Source: Trueperaceae bacterium (GTDB lineage Bacteria; Deinococcota; Deinococci; Deinococcales; Trueperaceae). Taken from it: a stretch of DNA of 5,763 nucleotides. The position numbers were made by a program, and so were the translations under genes. The DNA lies in assembly GCA_007122815.1 (NCBI GenBank), contig SKSV01000350.1:1-5763 (forward strand), in the 5' to 3' direction. Positions within the stretch are counted from its first letter, which is position 1. The number at the start of each line of letters is the position of its first letter. Under the pieces are notes generated by a model. It was not told the DNA's origin. It saw nothing but the letters and a program-made list of their open reading frames with translations, and ran no database searches. Positions 1 to 5,763 of this stretch are shown in pieces.

Positions 1-139
1 ACCGGAAGCCCACCCGCCCTACCGCCAGGCCATCAGCCCACACCGACCACCGAACACCGGCGAAACCCCAACGCCGAAACCAAGAGCCAGCCACGAGCCC
101 GACACTCATGAATGAAGCGCGCTAACGCTGGGCGCTCGG
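1..139. other. C-rich, T-poor stretch without a recognisable gene
   Basis: The + strand here, especially 1-100, is very rich in C and A and poor in T, unlike the balanced G/C of the genes to the right. All three + frames stay open from the left edge to about 105-125 simply because T is rare. Frame 2 ends at a TGA at 113-115 and would encode a Pro/His/Thr-rich tail. It could be the 3' end of a gene starting outside the window, but I cannot choose a frame and recognise no domain. The opposite strand has a short open frame from an ATG at 109-107 running off the left edge; it is Trp/Gly-rich and looks like a by-product of the base composition. No terminator or promoter is convincing. Confidence 0.3.
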
Positions 140-289
140 CGCCGGCGCGCGGTCGCGGTCCTCGAACACATCAGTCAGGCTCACGAGACCACAGCCACCC
201 GCGATCGTCTGGGCCACACGACCGTGACTCATCGAACGGCGTTTCACCCAGGCTTCAAGGTGGGCTACGGGACGGTCCGATCGCCGTGC
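140..289 (+). pseudogene. Decayed N-terminal (helix-turn-helix) fragment of an IclR-family regulator
   Basis: The + frame through 152, 164 and 209 reads RAVAVLEHIS (146-175), then DRLGHTTVTHR (203-235), then VGYGTV (260-277). The order and approximate spacing match the IclR N-terminal winged helix: an RAxxVLE helix, a short gap, an RLGxxxxTxHR recognition helix, and a Gly-Tyr-Val turn before the wing. The gaps are a few residues off the usual IclR spacing, which suggests small indels. A neighbouring frame downstream (WLDGRRRAWQ, near 294-323) resembles the post-HTH 'LG.RAWQLG' stretch, hinting at a frameshift. No start codon, ribosome binding site or effector-binding domain follows, so this is not a functional gene. 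A tyrosine-recombinase C-terminus (LGHTTVT) is the main alternative, but the upstream VLEHIS helix and downstream VGY favour IclR. Moderate to low certainty. Confidence 0.4.
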
Positions 290-300
290 GATGCTGGCTC

Positions 301-311
301 GACGGCCGTCG
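301..311. repeat. Short palindrome, copy 1 of 2
   Basis: GACGGCCGTCG contains the perfect 10-base palindrome GACGGCCGTC; with C300 this copy extends to a 12-base palindrome. The same 11 bases recur at 2127-2137. I found no third exact copy in the window. It sits just after the IclR N-terminal remnant and before the M20 ribosome binding site. It may be an operator-like site, a recombination-associated repeat, or chance in GC-rich DNA. Confidence 0.35.
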
Positions 312-340
312 TCGTGCGTGGCAGCGTGCGCCGGCGCACG

Positions 341-346
341 AAGGAG
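341..346 (+). promoter_or_regulatory. Ribosome binding site fixing the M20 start
   Basis: AAGGAG lies 7 bases upstream of the ATG at 354. This strong Shine-Dalgarno match selects that ATG over the longer in-frame start at 291, whose extra 21 residues are Arg/Ala/Cys-rich and unlike an M20 N-terminus. No clear sigma-70 promoter could be picked out further upstream. Confidence 0.75.
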
Positions 347-353
347 CGTGATC

Positions 354-1811
354 ATGCAGCGTGAGGCCATCTTCCGTCATATCGACGAACACCTAGAGGA
401 GCACGTCGAGCACATGCGACGTTGGGTGCGGCAACCGAGTGTGAGTTGGCATGGCCATGGCGTGGCCGAGTGTGCCGAGCTCGTGGCTCAGGACCTTCGA
501 GACGTCGGGTTCGGCGAGGTCGAGGTCGTCGAGGGGCGCTTCCACCCAGGGGTATGGGCGTACTACGATGCCGGCGCGTCCGTCACGATTCACACGTACT
601 GCATGTTCGACACGCGGACGGTCGATCCGAAACGCTGGTCGGTCGACCCGTGGGGCGCCGAGCTCACGGCGACGGATCGCTTCCCTCGCGTGCTCAAGGG
701 GCGCGGCGCAATGGCCGCCAAAGGGCCTTTCGTCGCGTTCCTCAACGCTTTGCGCGCCATCGTGGCCACGGAGGGGACGCTTCCGGTGAACGTGATGGTC
801 CTGGCCGAGGGCGAGGAGATCATGGGGAGTCCGAGCTACCGGAGCTTCGTGGAGCGGTACCACGATCGCCTCGCCACCGTCGACGCCAGCTACTGCGTGA
901 GCAGCAGCCAGACTGCCACCGGCACCGTCAACGTGGGCCTCGGCCTCAAGGGCATGGTGGTGCTGGAGCTGACCGCGTCCGGAGCGACGTGGCCCGCCGC
1001 GCCCACGCGCACGATCCACAGCGCGGGAGCCGGTCTGGTTGCGAGTCCGCCGTTCCGGCTCGCGCAGGCGTTGGCGACGTTGACGGAACACGATGGCAGC
1101 GGCTGCACCGTCGACGGCCTGCGAGACGCATGGGCATTCCGTGCCGACCTCGGCGAGGACGAGCGCGCCTTGGTCGAGCGTCTCGGCGCGCGTTTGGCAG
1201 GCAAGGATTGGCGTGACGCGCTGCCGCTCGGTGGCGCCGCCAACGTGGGGCGCATCGTCGGTGACGTCGACGGTTTCGGTCCGCTGCTGCGGTACCTCTA
1301 CGGCCCGACCTTCAACGTGGCGGGCCTGCGTGCCGGGTTTCTCGGGCCAGACACGGGGACGATTCCGTTCATCGTTCCGGGGAGCGCGACGGCGACCATC
1401 GACGCCCGCATGGTGGTCCCCATGACGGCCGACGAGATCGTGGCGGCAATCCGTAACCACCTCGATGCCCGTGGCTTCGACGACATTCGGATCGACGTAT
1501 TGAGCGCCTTCGACCATCAGCGGACCGCCGTGACCCATCCCGCGGTTCGGGCGCTGCTGGCGACGCTCGACGACTGGGGTTTCGAGGCCGACGTGTGGCC
1601 GATCCAGGCAGGTGGTGGACCGTGGACGGTCGTCCCGAACGTGTTCGGCGTTCCCTGCCTGCGGGGCGGCGCACCGGGGCACGGTGTCGGGGGTGACGAG
1701 GAGTACTTTGTGATTGACGGCAACGAGAAGGTCGCCGGGCTGGCAGACGTCGAGAAGTTCCACGTCGACGCCCTCTTCAACGTCGCCGAGGCACTCGGAA
1801 ACGGATCGTGA
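354..1811 (+). CDS. M20-family peptidase homologue with substituted metal-binding site
   Basis: The 485-residue protein has the M20 (ArgE/DapE/carnosinase-type) layout and normal length: a split catalytic domain (about 1-195 and 390-485) around a lid/dimerisation domain (about 200-385). No signal peptide is seen, so it is probably cytoplasmic. Family landmarks are clear: Tyr82-x-x-x-Asp86 followed by WSVDPW, GRGAMAAKG (116-124), AEGEEIMGSPS (151-161), GLKG (197-200), His222-Ser in the lid, FNVAG (320-324), ARMVVP (351-356) and GGDEEY (446-451). The catalytic-loop Asp86, general-base Glu155 and lid His222 are kept. The five usual metal ligands align with Met84 (His), Ala121 (bridging Asp), Ile156 (Glu), Ser183 (Asp) and Gly446 (His), so the standard two-zinc chemistry looks lost. 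I recall database M20 proteins with Met at the first position and no Asp-Asp in GRGAxxxKG, so this may be a divergent subfamily; that is from memory. Good ribosome binding site and unbroken frame argue against decay. Substrate and activity unknown. Confidence 0.9.
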   Translation: MQREAIFRHIDEHLEEHVEHMRRWVRQPSVSWHGHGVAECAELVAQDLRDVGFGEVEVVEGRFHPGVWAYYDAGASVTIHTYCMFDTRTVDPKRWSVDPWGAELTATDRFPRVLKGRGAMAAKGPFVAFLNALRAIVATEGTLPVNVMVLAEGEEIMGSPSYRSFVERYHDRLATVDASYCVSSSQTATGTVNVGLGLKGMVVLELTASGATWPAAPTRTIHSAGAGLVASPPFRLAQALATLTEHDGSGCTVDGLRDAWAFRADLGEDERALVERLGARLAGKDWRDALPLGGAANVGRIVGDVDGFGPLLRYLYGPTFNVAGLRAGFLGPDTGTIPFIVPGSATATIDARMVVPMTADEIVAAIRNHLDARGFDDIRIDVLSAFDHQRTAVTHPAVRALLATLDDWGFEADVWPIQAGGGPWTVVPNVFGVPCLRGGAPGHGVGGDEEYFVIDGNEKVAGLADVEKFHVDALFNVAEALGNGS

Positions 1812-1875
1812 CAGGCGTGTGCCGGGACCGCGTACGGCTTGGCGGTAGGCGCAGCGCTCGCGCTGCGGTCAACTC

Positions 1876-2042
1876 CTTGCGTCCAAGTTCACGAGACACG
1901 GTACGAACCATGTCGAGCAGGTTCGCTCGGATCGAGGTGAGCTTGGCGTCGCCCATGTGAAAGACCGGTCCGGCGACGCTCATCGCAGCGACGACCCTGT
2001 GGAGTGTGTGTGATCACCGGTCGGCAGCGCGAACGTGCAATC
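1876..2042 (-). pseudogene. Frameshifted C-terminal fragment of an IclR-family regulator
   Basis: On the - strand one frame reads HRVVAAMSVAGPVF (from 2001 down) and continues through a helix to VSRELG (1899-1882). This is the hallmark C-terminal end of the IclR effector-binding domain (RVVAALSVSGP, then a helix ending ISRRLG). The frame is blocked upstream by TGA at 2016-2014. The preceding family segment appears instead in another frame as DCTFALPTGDHT (2042-2007), matching the usual 'CvAvPv.dht' just before RVVAA, so a small indel near 2007-2000 seems to have broken the gene. Downstream the frame runs on past the normal end to a stop at 1779-1777, inside the 3' end of the M20 gene on the other strand. 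No HTH is found between 2043 and 2147. An internal ATG (1983) could give a 68-residue product, but nothing suggests it is made. Confidence 0.6.
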
Positions 2043-2126
2043 GCGACGCGCCGGGCAGACGCGTTGGGGACCGGCATTACGGTTCGCGTGGCGGTGGTGC
2101 ATTCCGAACGGCGGCGCGCCATCCCG

Positions 2127-2137
2127 GACGGCCGTCG
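2127..2137. repeat. Short palindrome, copy 2 of 2
   Basis: This is the same 11 bases, GACGGCCGTCG, as at 301-311, including the full 10-base palindrome. It lies in the gap between the DinB-like gene and the IclR C-terminal remnant, near where an inversion breakpoint would be placed. Flanking bases outside the shared core do not match in either orientation beyond a base or two. Confidence 0.35.
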
Positions 2138-2147
2138 GCGGCGGCCT

Positions 2148-2711
2148 TCAGGCCGTGGCAGCGGACCGCTCGATCTGTGCGATGTGATGGTCACCGTGCC
2201 AGGCGTACGCCAGGGTGATCCTGGCGATGGTCCGGGGGCCACGGTACTGGGGCACGGTCCACGATCGCGACCTTTGCGCATCGTCCAACGAACGCAGCAG
2301 CCGCACCCAGCGTCGCTGAACGAGGTCGAAGACGTCGCTCGCCTCCTGGACGGCCGTGGCCGCCACGTCCGGTCGCTTGGCGATGCACGCGTACAGCCGG
2401 GCATGCACCATGCCGTCGAGCGCCGCAATGTCCATGTCCGCCCCGCATAGTGCAACCTGCGTACGAGTCAACGCCAGACCGTGGGAGTCCGCCAGATGCA
2501 CGACCACCTGGCGGGTAGTCCACGCGCCGGGACGGATCGGCCGGTCGGCATCGTCGACACCGGCGAGCACGCGGCGCAACCTTTCGGGTTGCGCCGCGAG
2601 GGCATCGACGGCGGCGACCACGTGAGCACCGGTGATAACCGTGGGGAGTTCCAGGCGACCGATCGGGTACACGGCGCTCGGCGCCGCCTCACCCGTGCCG
2701 TCGCTCGCCAC
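2148..2711 (-). CDS. DinB/YfiT-like (BstA-type) putative metal-dependent transferase or hydrolase
   Basis: The 187-residue protein matches the YfiT/BstA branch of the DinB superfamily, four-helix-bundle proteins that bind Ni/Zn/Fe through three histidines. Known relatives move bacillithiol, glutathione or mycothiol onto electrophiles, or remain 'putative metal-dependent hydrolases'. Visible signatures: YPIGRLELP (15-23), RPGAWTTRQVVVHLADSH (60-77) with ligand His72, RRWVRLLRSL (133-142) and AWHGDHHIAQI (170-180) with ligands His172 and His176. Length and order are normal and all three metal ligands are present. The start is GTG (2711-2709), which shares one base with the TAG stop of the binding-protein gene upstream (TAGTG), so translation is probably coupled; no good separate Shine-Dalgarno is seen. 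Residues 1-14 are variable in the family and the core begins near 15, supporting this start. The thiol partner or substrate cannot be read from sequence. Confidence 0.88.
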   Translation of the reverse strand: MASDGTGEAAPSAVYPIGRLELPTVITGAHVVAAVDALAAQPERLRRVLAGVDDADRPIRPGAWTTRQVVVHLADSHGLALTRTQVALCGADMDIAALDGMVHARLYACIAKRPDVAATAVQEASDVFDLVQRRWVRLLRSLDDAQRSRSWTVPQYRGPRTIARITLAYAWHGDHHIAQIERSAATA

Positions 2712-4237
2712 TATGGGAGCGCGATGCGGCGCGCGTCGACCACCTTGTTCGGGTAGTAGCCGATGCCCGTGACACCCTCACGCTGGCCGGCGATGTTGTC
2801 CGGCGAGTACAGGAACACCCACGGAGCGTCCTCGTGCAGGATGCGCTGCGCCTCGGCATAGATCTCGAGGCGTTCCTGCGGGTCGCTCGCGGCCTCGCCT
2901 TCGACCAGCAGGCGCTCGACCTCGTCGTTCTCGTAGAACCCGAAGTTCTGCCCGGCGGGAGGCCACGTGGCGCGGCTGAAGGGGACTGCCAGGGTACGCG
3001 CAGCGTCGCCCGTCGCGCTCGAGTTGCCGACGAGCCCGGCAACGAAGTCAGTCGACTCGAACGGCCGGAAGATCCGCTCGACGAGCGCACCGCGCTCCGT
3101 GGGCTCGAGCGTAATGTCAACCCCGACGTCGGCGAACATCTGCTGGAGGACCTGACCCGCCGTGGCATACTCCGCCCCCGTGAAGGTCAAGACGCCGAAC
3201 GCGAGGCGCTCACCATCCGGGCCGAAACCCGCCTCGGCGAGCAACTCCAGGGCGCGCTCGGGATCGTACGGGTAGGGTCCCACCGGCGTGTAGCCGAACA
3301 CCGGCGACGTGAGCGCCGAGTCCATCACCGTGGCATAGCCGCGGAACACGACCTGCGCCAACTGCTCCTTGTCGACGGCGTAGTTCAGCGCCTGGCGAAC
3401 GCGCACATCGTCGAACGGAGGACGCTGCACGTTCATGGGGAAGATCCGAGCGAACGTGCTCGGCGTCACGGTCACTTCGACCCCGGAAGCCGCCTCGATG
3501 CTGTCGACGAGAGGCGGCGGAACGTCCTCGATCCAATCGGCTTCGCCTGCCTCCAGCATGGCGACGCGGGTGGCGGCGTTGTTCACGACCACGAACCGGA
3601 TGCCCTCGACGTTCGCGGGTTCACCCCAGTACGCGTCGTTGCGCTCCAACACGACGTACTCGCCGTCCTGCCACTCGACGAAACGGAAGGGGCCCGTACC
3701 GACCGGGTTCCGGGGCATCCCCTCTCCGAGCGCCTCCGGGCTAACGACGTACGTGCTGCTCAGTGCCAAGTTGAAGAGGAACGCACCGTTCGGACGCTCG
3801 AGCGTGATGCGAAGCTCGAGCGGGCCGGTGGCCTCCACCGACGCGACTCCAGCGAGGGCGTTCCGTCCGAACGCGGAGAGCGCGTTGTCGGGGTCCATCA
3901 CCCAGAGGAAGTACTCCGCAACTCCCGCCGCGGTCAGCGGCGATCCGTCGTGGAACACGACGTCCTCACGGAGTTGGAAGGCGAACTCTGTGGCGTCGTC
4001 GGAGACGCTCCATTCCGTCGCCAGCTCCGGCACCAGCTGGAACTCGCGGTCGAACCCCACGAGCCCCTCGAACAGGGCGCGCAGGACACTCTGGTCGGCG
4101 AGGCCCGTTGCCTGGGCCGGTGCGAGCGAGGTGTGTGCGAGCGACTGGGCGACGCGGGCGACCTGGGCGAGCGCGACGCCTCCCGAGAGCGCGAGTGCGA
4201 TGGTCGTGAACGCGACGAGGATGCGGCGTTTGGTCAT
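2711..4237 (-). CDS. ABC transporter substrate-binding protein, family 5 (peptide/nickel/opine type)
   Basis: The 508-residue periplasmic protein captures substrate for an importer of the Dpp/Opp class. Residues 1-24 form a signal peptide (MTKRR, hydrophobic core, GVALA then Gln25). There is no lipobox Cys, and no Cys anywhere in the protein, so it is a soluble periplasmic protein and not a lipoprotein. SBP_bac_5 landmarks in order: LRALFEGLVGFD (52-63), FQLREDVVFHDGSPL (87-101), NPVGTGPFRFVEW (177-189), LERNDAYWG (197-205), VRQALNYAVDKEQL (279-292) and YDPERALELLAEAGF (324-338). Length is typical and the frame is intact. The start at 4237 is chosen because it has the signal peptide and an AGGGAGGGG ribosome binding site; the upstream in-frame start at 4297 adds 20 charged residues. 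It follows two permease genes on the same strand after a 184-base gap and overlaps the DinB-like gene by one base. The substrate (di- or oligopeptide, or another small molecule) is not determinable. Confidence 0.95.
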   Translation of the reverse strand: MTKRRILVAFTTIALALSGGVALAQVARVAQSLAHTSLAPAQATGLADQSVLRALFEGLVGFDREFQLVPELATEWSVSDDATEFAFQLREDVVFHDGSPLTAAGVAEYFLWVMDPDNALSAFGRNALAGVASVEATGPLELRITLERPNGAFLFNLALSSTYVVSPEALGEGMPRNPVGTGPFRFVEWQDGEYVVLERNDAYWGEPANVEGIRFVVVNNAATRVAMLEAGEADWIEDVPPPLVDSIEAASGVEVTVTPSTFARIFPMNVQRPPFDDVRVRQALNYAVDKEQLAQVVFRGYATVMDSALTSPVFGYTPVGPYPYDPERALELLAEAGFGPDGERLAFGVLTFTGAEYATAGQVLQQMFADVGVDITLEPTERGALVERIFRPFESTDFVAGLVGNSSATGDAARTLAVPFSRATWPPAGQNFGFYENDEVERLLVEGEAASDPQERLEIYAEAQRILHEDAPWVFLYSPDNIAGQREGVTGIGYYPNKVVDARRIALP

Positions 4238-4421
4238 GAGCGAACCCCTCCCTACGCGGGCGGAACGCTCAAGCGGCACAGACCGACGCGTCCCCACCTC
4301 ACATGGCAGCTTATCGACCGGTCAGCAGTCCACGTGTAGCGACGTGCGCCTTGCCACGACAACGCACTCGAAGAGGTGACTCACGATGGTTGGGTGGACT
4401 GGAACGAAGCGGTTGCCGACA
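4238..4421 (-). other. 184-base spacer inside the transporter operon
   Basis: The spacer separates the DppC-type permease stop (4424-4422) from the binding-protein start, unusually long compared with the overlapping junctions on either side. It probably carries a separate promoter or an mRNA stability element for the binding protein, which is often made in excess over permeases. I see only weak promoter-like hexamers on the - strand (TTGTCG, then TACACG 18 bases on), and a short GACCGGTC palindrome near 4317. No T-tract terminator is visible. Confidence 0.35.
4245..4253 (-). promoter_or_regulatory. Ribosome binding site of the substrate-binding protein
   Basis: On the - strand the sequence reads AGGGAGGGG, with the GGAGG core ending 9 bases before the ATG at 4237-4235. 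This decides the start in favour of the signal-peptide Met. Confidence 0.7.
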
Positions 4422-5300
4422 TCACGTACGGACGGTCGGGTCGAGCACGTCACGAAGCCCGTCTCCGAGCAGGTTGAACCCCAGGACGGCGAGGGTGATG
4501 GCGAGGCCGGGCGCGAACGCCATCCAGGGATCGAGACGCAGGAACAGCTGTGCGTCGGAGAGCATACTCCCCCACTCTGCGGTCGGCGGTTGGACGCCCA
4601 GTCCGAGGAACGAGAGTCCGGCTGCCACGAGCATCGTGACGCCGATGCGGAGCGTCGCGTACACCACGACGGGTGCGATCACGTTCGGGAGGAGGTGCGC
4701 GAGCATGAGGCGCGCGTGTCCTGCGCCGAGACCCCTGGCGGCCTCGATGAAGACGCGCTCCTTCGAGGCCAAGACCGAGCCGCGGACCAGTCGGGCAAAG
4801 ATTGGCACGCCGAAGACGGTCGATGCGACAATCACCGGGCCCACGCCGGGACCGGTGATCGCGATCAGCCCGATGGCGAGTAGCAGGCCCGGGAACGCCA
4901 GCAGAACGTCCACGAGGCGCATGGACAGGGCATCGAACCAGCGCCCGGCATAGCCCGACCATAGGCCCCAGGCGCCACCGACGAGCAGGCCGAGCACGGT
5001 GGCGGCCACGCCGATGCCGATGGAGGTGCGGGCACCCGCGAGCACGCGCGAGAAGGTGTCGCGCCCGAACTGGTCGGTCCCGAGCCAGTGCTCGGCGCTG
5101 GGCGGTTGGTTCAACACGAGGAAGTTCTGCCGGTTCGGATCGTAGGGCGTCACGTGTGGGCCGATGATCGCCATGGCCACGAAGAGCACCGAGAGCACCA
5201 GGCCGATCGACCCACTTGGGTGTCGCACGAGCCGGACGAGCACGCTGCGCCGCTGCGGCGGGACCGTGCTCGCCGGCGTGCGGGTGACGGCCTCAGCCAT
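4422..5300 (-). CDS. ABC transporter permease, DppC/OppC type
   Basis: The 292-residue inner-membrane permease is the second of the heterodimer pair in peptide-type importers. An N-terminal OppC_N segment holds the first membrane helix (about 32-49). Next comes the diagnostic HWLGTDQFGRDTFSRVLAGA (71-90), several hydrophobic spans (about 95-115, 130-150, 153-170, 208-235, 260-280), and the cytoplasmic EAA loop that contacts the ATPase (EAARGLGAGHARL near 186-198, ending HLLPN at 202-206). SFLGLGVQPPTAEWG (230-244) is also typical. Length is normal and the protein is complete. The ATG at 5300-5298 has a GAGG ribosome binding site 7 bases upstream, inside the preceding gene. The gene overlaps the end of the DppB-type permease by 8 bases, implying coupled translation. 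Substrate not determinable. Confidence 0.95.
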   Translation of the reverse strand: MAEAVTRTPASTVPPQRRSVLVRLVRHPSGSIGLVLSVLFVAMAIIGPHVTPYDPNRQNFLVLNQPPSAEHWLGTDQFGRDTFSRVLAGARTSIGIGVAATVLGLLVGGAWGLWSGYAGRWFDALSMRLVDVLLAFPGLLLAIGLIAITGPGVGPVIVASTVFGVPIFARLVRGSVLASKERVFIEAARGLGAGHARLMLAHLLPNVIAPVVVYATLRIGVTMLVAAGLSFLGLGVQPPTAEWGSMLSDAQLFLRLDPWMAFAPGLAITLAVLGFNLLGDGLRDVLDPTVRT

Positions 5301-5763
5301 ACGCGATCCTCGGATCGACCGCTGCGTACAGGAGGTCGGCGATCACGTTGATCGCGACGAACTGCACCGCGAACACGAGCATCAACGCCTGGATCACGGG
5401 GTAGTCGCGCGCTTCGATGGACTGGATCAGCAGCCATCCCAGGCCGGGGAAGTTGAAGACCGTCTCGACGATGACCGCCCCGGAGAGCAGGAACCCGAAC
5501 TGGAGCCCGACGATCGTGATCACGGGGATGAGCGCGTTCTTGAGCGCGTGCTTTCGCAGCACCAGCCGCGGGTGGAGGCCCTTCGCGTGCGCCGTCCGCA
5601 CGTAGTCCTCGCTCATCACCTCGAGGAGGCTCGAGCGCGTGAAGCGCGCGACGGTACCGATCGCGCCGGCGGCGAGCGTCGCGGCTGGCAGCACCATGCC
5701 TTCCCACGACAGGCTGCCGGACACGGGGAACATGCGCCACTGCACGGCGAAGGCGTAGATGAA
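5293..5763 (-). CDS. ABC transporter permease, DppB/OppB type (partial, N-terminus outside window)
   Basis: The C-terminal 156 residues of the first permease of the peptide-type importer are present; the gene runs off the right edge, and about half of a usual 310-330-residue protein is missing. The visible part begins FIYAFAVQW and continues with FPVSG, LPAATLAAG (25-33) and the EAA loop (EDYVRTAHAKGLHPRLVLRK, 52-71, then HALKNALIPV). NFPGLGWLLI and the terminal 'AVDPRIAYG' (VDPR is a DppB hallmark) follow. The GTG at 5745-5743 is an internal Val codon, because the family sequence continues upstream of it. The stop codon TGA (5295-5293) lies inside the start of the DppC-type gene. With that gene it should form the membrane channel. 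The promoter of the operon and any ATPase genes would be to the right of the window. Confidence 0.93.
   Translation of the reverse strand, partial: FIYAFAVQWRMFPVSGSLSWEGMVLPAATLAAGAIGTVARFTRSSLLEVMSEDYVRTAHAKGLHPRLVLRKHALKNALIPVITIVGLQFGFLLSGAVIVETVFNFPGLGWLLIQSIEARDYPVIQALMLVFAVQFVAINVIADLLYAAVDPRIAYG

Noticed and set aside
200..250. Tyrosine recombinase C-terminal motif (LGHTTVT)
   Set aside because: The catalytic Tyr context is missing, and the flanking VLEHIS and VGY segments fit an IclR helix-turn-helix better. It is kept only as an alternative reading.
291..353. Upstream in-frame start for the M20 gene
   Set aside because: The added 21 residues do not resemble M20 N-termini, and the AAGGAG site points to the ATG at 354.
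112..370. Overlapping small open frames on both strands upstream of the M20 gene
   Set aside because: They have no ribosome binding site, no recognisable domain and composition typical of random GC-rich frames. The third + frame, with IclR-like motifs, explains the region better.
393..1763. 456-residue open frame antisense to the M20 gene
   Set aside because: It lies wholly inside the M20 gene on the opposite strand, has Arg/His/Asp-rich composition and no recognisable domain. Long antisense frames are expected opposite GC-rich genes.
2142..2155. CGGCC-TTCA-GGCCG hairpin over the stop codon of the DinB-like gene as a terminator
   Set aside because: The stem is only 5 base pairs and is not followed by a T-tract on the - strand, so it does not qualify as an intrinsic terminator.
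4238..4297. Upstream in-frame start for the binding protein
   Set aside because: It would bury the signal peptide behind 20 charged residues and bypass the strong ribosome binding site at 4245-4253.
2834..4339. 501-residue + strand open frame antisense to the binding-protein gene
   Set aside because: It is highly charged (Arg/Glu-rich), with no family motif or convincing ribosome binding site. The - strand product is an unmistakable family 5 binding protein with a signal peptide.
1..5763. CRISPR arrays, tRNA or rRNA genes, insertion sequences, toxin-antitoxin or defence systems
   Set aside because: I saw no spaced direct repeats, tRNA-like cloverleaf, transposase motif or terminal inverted repeats, nor any defence-protein signature on either strand.

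Overview
The window is high-GC bacterial chromosome whose coding strands show strong G/C third-position bias. The solute-binding protein has an ordinary signal peptide ending in Ala-Gln and no lipobox cysteine. That fits a periplasm-bearing (diderm) organism and argues against a Gram-positive lipoprotein system. That signal-peptide style, with a BstA/YfiT-like DinB protein, would suit Deinococcota (for example Truepera relatives). This placement is a guess, because no rRNA or other marker gene is present.

Layout. Positions 1-353 hold no intact gene: first a C-rich, T-poor stretch, then what looks like a decayed N-terminal helix-turn-helix piece of an IclR-family regulator on the + strand (about 140-289). 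Next is an intact 485-residue M20-family peptidase homologue on the + strand (354-1811). All five positions expected to bind the two metal ions appear to be substituted. Just beyond it, on the - strand, is a frameshifted C-terminal piece of an IclR-family regulator (about 2042-1876). The rest of the window (2148 to the right edge) is a - strand operon-like block. In transcription order it reads: DppB-type permease (partial, cut by the window edge), DppC-type permease (8-base overlap), a 184-base gap, a family 5 (peptide/nickel/opine type) solute-binding protein, and a DinB/YfiT-like putative metal-dependent transferase or hydrolase whose GTG start shares one base with the preceding stop codon.

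How the parts fit. The permeases and binding protein form the membrane and capture parts of a peptide-type ABC importer. No ATPase gene is visible, so it must lie upstream of the window or elsewhere. The M20 homologue converges on this block. It may act on an imported amide or peptide, but nothing in the sequence proves a shared pathway.

The two points most worth checking are the M20 homologue with its whole metal site replaced but its frame, ribosome binding site, catalytic Asp, general-base Glu and lid-domain His kept, and the two IclR fragments on opposite strands either side of it, as an inversion splitting one regulator gene would leave. An identical 11-base sequence containing a 10-base palindrome lies close to both inferred breakpoints.
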